This document shows positions 1-5,562 of a stretch of 6,152 nucleotides of DNA, piece after piece. The DNA is taken from assembly GCA_903847545.1 (NCBI GenBank), contig CAINDZ010000012.1, forward strand, positions 1 to 6,152, given 5' to 3'. Origin of the DNA: an uncultured bacterium. Lineage in GTDB: Bacteria; Krumholzibacteriota; Krumholzibacteriia; LZORAL124-64-63. The translations under genes and the position numbers were made by a program. The notes beneath the pieces are model-generated. The model did not search any database, was not told the DNA's origin, and saw only the letters and a program-made list of their open reading frames with translations. The stretch's first letter is position 1; each line of letters starts with the position of its first letter.

Positions 1-684
1 CCCGCCGAGACCTACCGGCACCGCCGCGACGTCGTGGGCCTGGGCGCGCGCCTGGACGTTTCGCCGCGCGCGTTCCTGGACCTCGCCTGCGATGCGCAAC
101 GCGAGCGCAACCTCGCCATCGGCGGCCTGGATGCCCTGGACCCCCGCGGCGACGAGGTGCTGGCGGCGAAAGGGTGGAGCGCGCGGGCCCGGGCCTTCAT
201 CGCCCTCGACGATCACCTGACCCTGGCGCCGGTCGCCGAGGTCGTGGAAGAGACGCGCGACGGCGCGCGCGCGGCCGACCAGTGGTGGCTGCCCGTGCCC
301 ACGGGGCACACGGATGAGCGGCTGGTGCGCCTCGGGGCGGGCCTGTGCCGGCTGTCGGGACCCGACCGCCTGCTGGCCCTGTCCTTCGAGCACCTGTCCG
401 TCCGCGGGAACAACCTGGGCCACCTGCGCCTGGCGATGGAGCAGCGCGTGAACTGGTGGCTGAGCCTCCGCGCCTCGACGGGGGTGGTGCGCACCGCGGG
501 CCACGGGAGCTTCGGGGCCGACGACTACGAACCCGACGTCGCCGGCGGCGCCGCGCTGCACCTGGGTCCCTGGAGCCTGGACGTGTCGGCAGGCACGTCG
601 CGCCCGCCCGAGCCGCGGCGCTGGCTGGCCGTCACCGGCCGCACCGACTCGTGCCTGCGCGCCACCCTGCAGCGCACCTTCTGA
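1..684 (+). CDS. Outer-membrane beta-barrel-like protein, C-terminal part (5' end outside window)
   Basis: The reading frame is open from base 1, so the gene starts upstream of the window; the GTG at 34 is only an internal codon. The 227 visible residues show short stretches of alternating hydrophobic and polar residues separated by turns rich in Gly, Asp, Asn and Pro (for example LALSFEHLSVRGNN, HLRLAMEQRVNWWLSLRAS, AALHLGPWSLDVSAG). The chain ends in ...LRATLQRTF. A C-terminal Phe on an amphipathic last strand is the usual signature recognised by the BAM complex, so an outer-membrane barrel is inferred. No transmembrane helix or enzymatic motif is visible. I do not recognise the family, and an N-terminal domain could lie outside the window. 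The TauE-like gene starts 22 nt downstream on the same strand, so the two are probably co-transcribed, but no shared function is evident. Confidence 0.6.
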   Translation, partial: PAETYRHRRDVVGLGARLDVSPRAFLDLACDAQRERNLAIGGLDALDPRGDEVLAAKGWSARARAFIALDDHLTLAPVAEVVEETRDGARAADQWWLPVPTGHTDERLVRLGAGLCRLSGPDRLLALSFEHLSVRGNNLGHLRLAMEQRVNWWLSLRASTGVVRTAGHGSFGADDYEPDVAGGAALHLGPWSLDVSAGTSRPPEPRRWLAVTGRTDSCLRATLQRTF

Positions 685-696
685 ACCGCCGTCGCC

Positions 697-700
697 GGAG
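697..700 (+). promoter_or_regulatory. Ribosome binding site (GGAG) deciding a TTG start
   Basis: GGAG lies 6 nt before the TTG at 707. An ATG at 702 is in a different frame and only 1 nt from the GGAG. No ATG or GTG occurs in the transporter frame near this point, so the TTG is the start best supported by spacing. Confidence 0.65.
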
Positions 701-706
701 CATGCC

Positions 707-1465
707 TTGTCCCTGTTCTCCCACACCATCTTCACCGATCCCCTGCAGTTCGCGCTGACCTGCCTGGTGATGGTCGTGTCGCAGGTGATCTACGTGCTGT
801 TCGGCTTCGGGTCGGGGCTGACGGCGGTCGGCAGCCTGGCGCTGCTGTTCCCCGAGATCAAGGACGTGGTCGTCCTGCTGCTGCTGGTGAACCTGCCGGC
901 CGAGGTCTCGGTGGCCTGGGGCACGCGCCGGCACCTGCAGTGGCGGCCGCTGCTGGGCATCGGCGCGGGCGTGGTCGTCGGCATCCCCGTGGGCACGCGC
1001 CTGTTGAGCCACGGCGACCCGCGCATCGTGCTGGTGGGACTGGGCTGGTTCCTGATCGCGGTGGGCCTGGTCTTCCTGCGACTGCCGCAGGGCGGCCGCC
1101 ACCAGCCGCCCGCGTGGGCCGGGCCGCCGACGGGATTGGTCTCCGGGCTGCTGACGGGACTGTTCGGCACCGGTGGGCCGCCCGTCATCATCTGGTACCA
1201 CCTGAGCACGGCCGACAAGACGCTGTTCCGCGGCCACCTCATGACGATCTTCCTGCTGATGACGCTGGTGCGCGTGCCCTCGTACGCGCTCGACGGCCTG
1301 GTGACGCCCGCGCGCCTGTGGTCGTCGCTGGCGGTGCTGCCGGCGGTGCTGTTGGGTGCGTGGCTGGGCCATCGCCTGCATGTGCGCATCAGCGACAGGC
1401 TCTTCCGCATCCTCGTCTGCGTGCTGCTGGTGCTGCTGGGGGCGATGCTGCTGGTCCGCCACTAG
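707..1465 (+). CDS. TauE/SafE family (DUF81) membrane transporter
   Basis: This is a 252-residue integral inner-membrane protein of the TauE/SafE family, whose characterised members export sulfite, sulfoacetate or related organosulfur anions. The substrate here is not known. The protein has the two-fold repeat typical of the family: the first half carries GFGSG (residues 33-37) after the first hydrophobic segment, and the second half carries GLFGTGGPP (151-159). Hydrophobic segments lie at about 15-45, 52-72, 81-101, 106-125, 140-162, 176-192, 203-222 and 231-250, giving about eight helices. The length is typical and nothing is missing. Translation most likely starts at TTG 707 behind a well-spaced GGAG. 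The gene follows the barrel gene closely on the same strand and ends 26 nt from the convergent gene. No sulfur-metabolism gene is visible nearby to support sulfite as substrate. Confidence 0.9.
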   Translation: MSLFSHTIFTDPLQFALTCLVMVVSQVIYVLFGFGSGLTAVGSLALLFPEIKDVVVLLLLVNLPAEVSVAWGTRRHLQWRPLLGIGAGVVVGIPVGTRLLSHGDPRIVLVGLGWFLIAVGLVFLRLPQGGRHQPPAWAGPPTGLVSGLLTGLFGTGGPPVIIWYHLSTADKTLFRGHLMTIFLLMTLVRVPSYALDGLVTPARLWSSLAVLPAVLLGAWLGHRLHVRISDRLFRILVCVLLVLLGAMLLVRH

Positions 1466-1490
1466 GCCGACCGCGGCACGCGGCGCGGCC
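1465..1490. terminator. GC-rich hairpin between convergent genes, possible bidirectional terminator
   Basis: The outer arms GGCCG (1465-1469) and CGGCC (1486-1490) pair perfectly. Inside them CCGCG (1471-1475) pairs with CGCGG (1479-1483) around the loop GCA. The result is 10 G-C pairs interrupted by a small internal loop (A opposite CG). It fills almost the whole gap between two convergent stop codons, where a terminator serving both strands would be expected. Neither side has a T tract, so it is not a textbook intrinsic terminator. Confidence 0.5.
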
Positions 1491-1491
1491 G

Positions 1492-3636
1492 TCAGGAATG
1501 CAGGCGCCCCTCGTCGAGCAGGCGACACCCTTCCATCAGGACAGACTCGAGCGGCAGTCCGATATTGGGCGCCGGAAGGTCGGCCGTGGGCTCGACGGCA
1601 AAGCGGCCGTCGTCTTCCCAGGCGATGACGCGATGGACGGCGGGGCCGCCGCGCAGGTCGCCGCAGGCCGCGTGCGTCAACTGCCCGCGGTCGAGGTACA
1701 CCACCGCGCGCTCGCCGCAGCCGCGCTCGAGGTCGATGCGCACCGACTTGAGGCTCTGGGCCAGCGCCTGCAGCAGGTCGGTGAACGCGAAGGCCGTGAA
1801 CGCGGCCTGGAAGCTGCCGCGGCGCGCCGGGCCCGCGTCGTCGCGACCGCCGGCCGCCGCCGCCCGCAGCGCCTTGCGCAGGCGCGCCGCCGCCAGGTCG
1901 GTGTCGCGCGGCAGCGTGAACACGTCGTCGAATCCCGCGTCGAACAGCGTCAGCAGGCGCGCCGGCTCGCAGTGCCCGGACACGGCGTACAGCGGCGCGT
2001 GCGCGCCGGCGGCCAGGCGCCCGCGCGCCTGCAGCACGTCGCGCGCGATGCCGTCGTCCAGCACGAAGACGGCGGACGGGGCCTGCCGCGCGCACAGCGC
2101 CGCGGCATCGTCGAGCCCCGTCGCCTCGACGACGCGGTAGCCCAGGTGGGCCAGCCGCGCGGCGAACGGGCGCAGGACACGCGGCGCCTCGCCGACCAGC
2201 AGCACCTGCTGGCGCGCGGTCGCCAGCAGCTCGCCCTCGCTGCGCTCGAGCAGGGACAGGTAGCGCTCGATCACCTCGGCGCGCGCCAGGCGGCCGCTGC
2301 GCGCGCGCAGGTCGGCGCGTGCCAGCAGGCCGCCGCCGGGCGCCTCGCCGTCATTGCCGGCGCCGTGCAGGTGGTGGCGCCAGACCACCGCCAGCACCTC
2401 GCCCGCCGTCGCCACCTGCGGCTCGCGACGTCCCATCTCCTCGGGATTCGCGCGCTCGCCCAGCAGTTGCCGCATCGCCGCCAGCGCGCCCTCGACCGGC
2501 CACGGGAAGCCGACCGCCGCGGCGTCGGCCAGCGTGCGCGTCCAGTCGACGCCGGTTCCGTCGTCCGCGAGCAGCGCCGCGACGTCGGCCGCCGGCGGGG
2601 GCGCCGCCACGAGCAGCAGCACGGCAGCCTCGAGCCCGTCGACGGCCAGCCGCTCGAGCCCGCAGGCCTCGCCCAGCGCGCGCGCCTCGCGACACAGCAC
2701 GTCGCTGGGCGGCAGCGCGGCCTGGTCGTCCGCGCGCGCCGTCGCGTGCAGGCGCAGGGCGCGCAGCAGGCTGCGCTGCATCGCGGCATAGGGCGCGACG
2801 GCATCGAGCAGGGTGGAACTGACGGCATCCAGCCGCGTCACGGGCACGCGCGGCGCGGGCACTTGCCCGTCGCGCAGCCAGTCTCGCCAGGCGCCGGCCA
2901 TCTCGGCCGCCACCAGGACGTGGCCCACCGCGCCGCCGCGCAGGCAGGCCGCGGCCTGCTCGGCCTCGGCGGCCGCCGTCAGCGGCCGGCCCTCGCGCTC
3001 GAAGACCGGCGCCAGGAAGCTGGGCAGGAAGCCGCCGGCCGCCACGAGCAGCACGCCCGGGCCGTGTCCCTCGACCGGCGCCGGTTCGGCGGCGGCGCCG
3101 GCATCGGCCGGGACCTCGTCGCCGGCCGCCTCGAAGAGCTCGGGCAGCTCGATCATGCGCAGCGGCGCCTCGAGCGCGTCGCCGGCCGGCAGGCACGCGT
3201 CGATGAGGCGCAGGAACGTCACCTCGGGCACCACGCACAGCTCGAGTCGCGCGCAGGGCAGGCGCCGCCTGAGCTCGGCCAGCGCCGCGGTGTCGCGCGG
3301 GTCGACCGCCGCCGCCTGCAGCACGCCGGTCGCGGAGTCGAGCGCGAGCGGCAGCACCAGCCGCCGCCGCGCCAGCCCCGCCGGCAGGCGCCGCAGCAGG
3401 TCGCGCGACGGCGGCTGCTGCTCGGGATCGTAGGCCGGCACGCCGTACTGCTCGGAGAGCGCGCACGCCAGCTGCAGCTCGGTCAGGCAGCCCTCGTAGA
3501 CCAGGTGCGTGCCCAGCCGTCCGCCCAGCCCCTGCTGGCGGCGCAATGCCGCGGCCACCTGCTCCGCCGTGACGAAGCCCAGGCGGATCAGGATCTGGTC
3601 GAGGCGTTCGGTGCGCGGCGTGTCCATGTCAGGCAT
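1492..3636 (-). CDS. MshEN (GspE N-terminal)-receiver-like-DUF4388 multidomain protein, putative c-di-GMP-responsive PilT partner
   Basis: This 714-residue soluble protein has no signal peptide or membrane helix. Residues 11-150 form an MshEN/T2SSE-N domain, the regulatory domain normally found in front of PilB/GspE/MshE ATPases. It contains the two 24-residue motifs of the c-di-GMP-binding form, R11-Q34 and R40-Q63, separated by exactly five residues; the first has Asp13 where Gly is usual. No Walker motifs follow. Residues 193-280 resemble a receiver fold but lack the acidic pair and the phosphoacceptor. Residues 281-470 are helical and may be a decayed HD-GYP-like domain, with no HD or GYP motif left. 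Residues 477-592 are a second, clearer receiver with an Asp527-Asp528 candidate phosphoacceptor but Leu replacing the conserved Lys. Residues 607-683 match DUF4388 (GSFQAAF...FTDLLQALAQS...YLDRGQLTHA...G...RVIAWEDGRF pattern). The start overlaps the end of pilT by 8 nt; a second ATG at 3627 lies one base after the pilT stop and is equally possible. Neither has a strong Shine-Dalgarno, suggesting translational coupling. Regulation of pilus retraction is inferred, not shown. Confidence 0.85.
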   Translation of the reverse strand: MPDMDTPRTERLDQILIRLGFVTAEQVAAALRRQQGLGGRLGTHLVYEGCLTELQLACALSEQYGVPAYDPEQQPPSRDLLRRLPAGLARRRLVLPLALDSATGVLQAAAVDPRDTAALAELRRRLPCARLELCVVPEVTFLRLIDACLPAGDALEAPLRMIELPELFEAAGDEVPADAGAAAEPAPVEGHGPGVLLVAAGGFLPSFLAPVFEREGRPLTAAAEAEQAAACLRGGAVGHVLVAAEMAGAWRDWLRDGQVPAPRVPVTRLDAVSSTLLDAVAPYAAMQRSLLRALRLHATARADDQAALPPSDVLCREARALGEACGLERLAVDGLEAAVLLLVAAPPPAADVAALLADDGTGVDWTRTLADAAAVGFPWPVEGALAAMRQLLGERANPEEMGRREPQVATAGEVLAVVWRHHLHGAGNDGEAPGGGLLARADLRARSGRLARAEVIERYLSLLERSEGELLATARQQVLLVGEAPRVLRPFAARLAHLGYRVVEATGLDDAAALCARQAPSAVFVLDDGIARDVLQARGRLAAGAHAPLYAVSGHCEPARLLTLFDAGFDDVFTLPRDTDLAAARLRKALRAAAAGGRDDAGPARRGSFQAAFTAFAFTDLLQALAQSLKSVRIDLERGCGERAVVYLDRGQLTHAACGDLRGGPAVHRVIAWEDDGRFAVEPTADLPAPNIGLPLESVLMEGCRLLDEGRLHS

Positions 3637-4714
3637 GCACCGGCGCGGGCCGCGTCTCGGCGCGCGTTCGCTGGGCCAGGGTGGCCGGTTCGGCGGCGTA
3701 GCGCACGGCTTCGTCCGCGGTGATGACGCCCTCGGCGATGAGCTGTCCCAGGTGCTGGTCCAGCAGCTGCATGCCCTCCTTGCGGGCCGTCGTCATGACG
3801 TTGTTGATGAGGTGGCTCTTCTGCTCGCGGATCAGGTTGCGCACCGCGGGATTGCCCACGAGCACCTCGAGCGCCGCCACCCGGCCGCGCTTGTCGGCGC
3901 GCCGCACCAGCTGCTGCGAGCACACGCCCACCAGCACCTCCGACAGCATGTGCCGGATCTGCGTCTGCTGGTTGCCCGGGAACGGGTCCACGATGCGGCT
4001 GATGGTCTGCGCCGCCGAGCGCGTGTGCAGCGTGCCCAGCACCAGCTGCCCCACCTCGCTCGCGGTCAACGCCAGCGAGATCGTCTCGAGGTCGCGCATC
4101 TCGCCGACCAGGATCACGTTCGGGTCCTCGCGCAGCGACGCGCGCAGCGCCGACGCGAACGTCGCGCAGTGCTCGCCCACCTGCCGCTGGTTGATCAGGC
4201 AGTTCTTATTGGGGTGGATGAACTCGAGCGGGTCCTCGAGCGTGATGATGTGCCCGTGCATCGTCTCGTTGAGGTGGTTGACCATCGCCGCCAGCGTGGT
4301 CGACTTGCCGGAGTTCGTCGGCCCCGTCACCAGAATCAGCCCCGACCGCGCCGTCAGCATGTTCTTCAGCACCGGCGGCATCCCCAGCTGGTCCAGCGTC
4401 GGGACCTCGTTGGGGATGATGCGGAAGGCGGCCGCCAGGCCCGGGTACTTGCGGTAGGCGTTGATGCGGAAGCGCGCCACGCCCGGCAGCGTGTACGCCA
4501 GGTCGAGGTCGCCATCGCGCTCGAGCGCCTGGATCTGCGCGTCGGTCAGCAGCTCGTAGATGGTGATCCGCAGCTCTTCCTCGGTCAGCGGACGGTGCTC
4601 GCCGCGCTGCAGCACGCCGTTGATGCGCAGCATCGGCTCACAGTTCGCGCTCAGGTGCAGGTCCGAGACGGAGTACTCCTGCATAATCTTGAGAAAGGCG
4701 TCGATGCGGGGCAT
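3629..4714 (-). CDS. pilT: Type IV pilus retraction ATPase PilT
   Basis: PilT is the cytoplasmic hexameric ATPase that powers depolymerisation of type IV pili and hence twitching or gliding. The 361 residues match the usual length. In order: an N-terminal PAS-like domain beginning with SVSDLHLSA; Walker A GPTNSGKST (131-139); the Asp box HIITLEDPLEFIHP (about 155-168); Walker B with VILVGEMRD and catalytic Glu205; the His box LGTLHTRSAAQTISRI with His230; and the PilT-specific C-terminal motif AVRNLIRE (290-297), which separates PilT from the extension ATPase PilB. All catalytic residues are present. Asn134 replaces the Gly usual at that Walker A position. I chose ATG 4714 because AGGGATGG lies at a proper distance before it; the ATG at 4720, two codons upstream, sits directly against that AGGG. 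A sigma-54-type promoter lies upstream. The MshEN-DUF4388 gene follows with an 8-nt overlap. No pilB, pilC or pilin gene is in the window. Confidence 0.96.
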   Translation of the reverse strand: MPRIDAFLKIMQEYSVSDLHLSANCEPMLRINGVLQRGEHRPLTEEELRITIYELLTDAQIQALERDGDLDLAYTLPGVARFRINAYRKYPGLAAAFRIIPNEVPTLDQLGMPPVLKNMLTARSGLILVTGPTNSGKSTTLAAMVNHLNETMHGHIITLEDPLEFIHPNKNCLINQRQVGEHCATFASALRASLREDPNVILVGEMRDLETISLALTASEVGQLVLGTLHTRSAAQTISRIVDPFPGNQQTQIRHMLSEVLVGVCSQQLVRRADKRGRVAALEVLVGNPAVRNLIREQKSHLINNVMTTARKEGMQLLDQHLGQLIAEGVITADEAVRYAAEPATLAQRTRAETRPAPVHA

Positions 4715-4716
4715 GA

Positions 4717-4724
4717 CCATCCCT
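4717..4724 (-). promoter_or_regulatory. Ribosome binding site for pilT (favours the second ATG)
   Basis: Read on the - strand, AGGGATGG precedes the ATG at 4714. AGGG ends 6 nt before it, whereas the same AGGG touches the ATG at 4720. This spacing favours the shorter PilT starting MPRID. Confidence 0.5.
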
Positions 4725-4772
4725 GTCGTCGGTTCCGTCGGGCGTCGGAGCGGACTTCCGGGATGGTCAAAA

Positions 4773-4787
4773 GCAAGGAGCGTGCCC
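4773..4787 (-). promoter_or_regulatory. Sigma-54 (RpoN) -24/-12 promoter upstream of pilT
   Basis: The - strand reads GGGCACGCTCCTTGC, followed by TTTT. Against the sigma-54 consensus TGGCACG-N4-TTGC(A/T) only the first T differs. The invariant GG and GC are separated by exactly 10 nt, as the holoenzyme requires. The predicted start point lies near 4762, leaving a leader of roughly 45-50 nt before the pilT ATG. The surrounding bases are visibly richer in A and T than the genes. Sigma-54 promoters need an enhancer-binding protein, and PilR-type activators driving pilus genes are a known precedent. No such regulator gene lies in the window. Confidence 0.7.
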
Positions 4788-4789
4788 GC

Positions 4790-4818
4790 TTGCGACGACG
4801 CAATACGCTGTGTCGCAA
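4790..4818. repeat. Inverted repeats upstream of the sigma-54 site, possible activator-binding site
   Basis: TTGCGAC (4790-4796) is the exact inverted repeat of GTCGCAA (4812-4818). The first arm also belongs to the tighter near-palindrome TTGCGACGACGCAA (4790-4803). Together they give three CGCAA/TTGCG half-sites within 29 nt. The cluster begins 3 nt upstream of the -24 element of the pilT promoter, closer than most enhancer sites, so a repressor operator is also possible. Function is inferred from position and symmetry only. Confidence 0.35.
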
Positions 4819-4908
4819 CGCGCTACAAAGATCACGAAAGTGTTCAGGAGGGTTGGCGCCCGATTGCGCACCGCCCGGGCAAATCCGGCCGGGCCGCGCG
4901 CACCCGGG

Positions 4909-5562
4909 TCAGAAGGCCAGCGAGGCCGCCAGTTGCAGCTGCCACAGGTGGGCCCCCGGCACGGGCGCCTGCACGCCCGGCAGCGGGTCGACGGCCTTCA
5001 GCGGCTGGGCTCCGCTGAAGTCGCGCAGCAGCTGCCGGGTCAGCCCGCGGCTGTAGCGCAGGTCCAGGCGCACCGACCCCACCCGCCGCACCAGGCCCGC
5101 GTGCGCCAGGAAGTCGATGTCCTTGTAGCCCCACCGCTCGGACGGATCGCCGGGAAACGCGGACCACTGCTCCTTGAGCTTGGCGGCCGCCGAGAGCCCG
5201 GCGTACGGATGCGGCAGGCCGGGCGGCAGCGCCGTCAGCTCGAGCAGCCCCACCACCTGCAGCACGTGCAGCGTCACCTCGGCATCGCCCCGCAGCGCCG
5301 GGTTGGTGTCGGTGATGAAGATGGTCGGCTGCGAACCGCGCTTGAGCGCGTACTCGGCGGCGTAGGCCAGGTCGAGGCCCGGCGCCACCGGCGAGCGGTC
5401 GCCCAGCCCCAGCACGGGACCGGCGCCGTCGTTGTCCAGACCGACATGGGTCAGCGCCCAGCCCAGCGACACCTCGGCGGCGGCGGCGCCACGCGGCGGC
5501 GACAGGACAGCCACGACGGCGAGCACCGCCAGGGCCGCCGACAGCACGGGCCGCGCGCGCAT
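4909..5562 (-). CDS. Exported outer-membrane beta-barrel protein (PorT-like, OMP_b-brl family pattern)
   Basis: The 217-residue protein starts with a signal peptide: Arg2 and Arg4, a hydrophobic core at about 6-20, and probable cleavage near the AAAA stretch at 27-29 before EVSLGW. The mature part follows the pattern of small outer-membrane barrel proteins of the PorT-like (PF13568) type: amphipathic strands, a central strand pair LHVLQVVGLLELTALPPG then HPYAGLSAAAKLK (118-130), a later IDFLAHAGLVRRVGSVRLDL segment with RYSRGLTRQ (149-177), and the final strand LWQLQLAASLAF ending in Phe. The family match is by eye. Such proteins sit in the outer membrane, and their role is usually unknown. 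The ATG overlaps the TGA of the DUF1684 gene by one base (TGATG), with only a weak Shine-Dalgarno, so translation is probably coupled. The frame continues open upstream of the ATG, but that part overlaps the DUF1684 gene and is Arg/Gly-rich noise. Confidence 0.75.
   Translation of the reverse strand: MRARPVLSAALAVLAVVAVLSPPRGAAAAEVSLGWALTHVGLDNDGAGPVLGLGDRSPVAPGLDLAYAAEYALKRGSQPTIFITDTNPALRGDAEVTLHVLQVVGLLELTALPPGLPHPYAGLSAAAKLKEQWSAFPGDPSERWGYKDIDFLAHAGLVRRVGSVRLDLRYSRGLTRQLLRDFSGAQPLKAVDPLPGVQAPVPGAHLWQLQLAASLAF

Noticed and set aside
1420..1460. CTG-rich repeated triplets near the end of the transporter gene.
   Set aside because: They encode Leu and Val of the last membrane helix and reflect codon preference, not a DNA repeat element.
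632..2095. A 487-codon open frame on the - strand over the transporter and the convergent gap.
   Set aside because: It reads as Arg/Gln/His/Ala-rich noise antisense to the TauE/SafE protein and out of frame with the DUF4388 domain.
940..3723. A 927-codon open frame on the + strand crossing the transporter gene and lying antisense to the MshEN-DUF4388 gene.
   Set aside because: Its translation is rich in Arg, Ala, Gln and His with no recognisable domain, and it overlaps two well-supported genes. Long antisense frames are expected in DNA with such high G/C at third positions.
4765..4770. TTGACC on the - strand as a sigma-70 -35 box for pilT.
   Set aside because: No acceptable -10 hexamer is found 16-18 nt downstream, and the overlapping sigma-54 element explains the region better.
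4874..4908. CCCGGG repeated at 4874-4879 and 4903-4908 after the barrel gene stop, a possible terminator before pilT.
   Set aside because: Arms are only 6 nt, each is self-complementary, the loop is long, and no T tract follows on the - strand. Such repeats are common by chance at this base composition.
3509..5056. A 515-codon open frame on the + strand antisense to pilT.
   Set aside because: It is opposite a gene with all PilT motifs, has low-complexity Arg/Gln/His/Val composition, and no family pattern.
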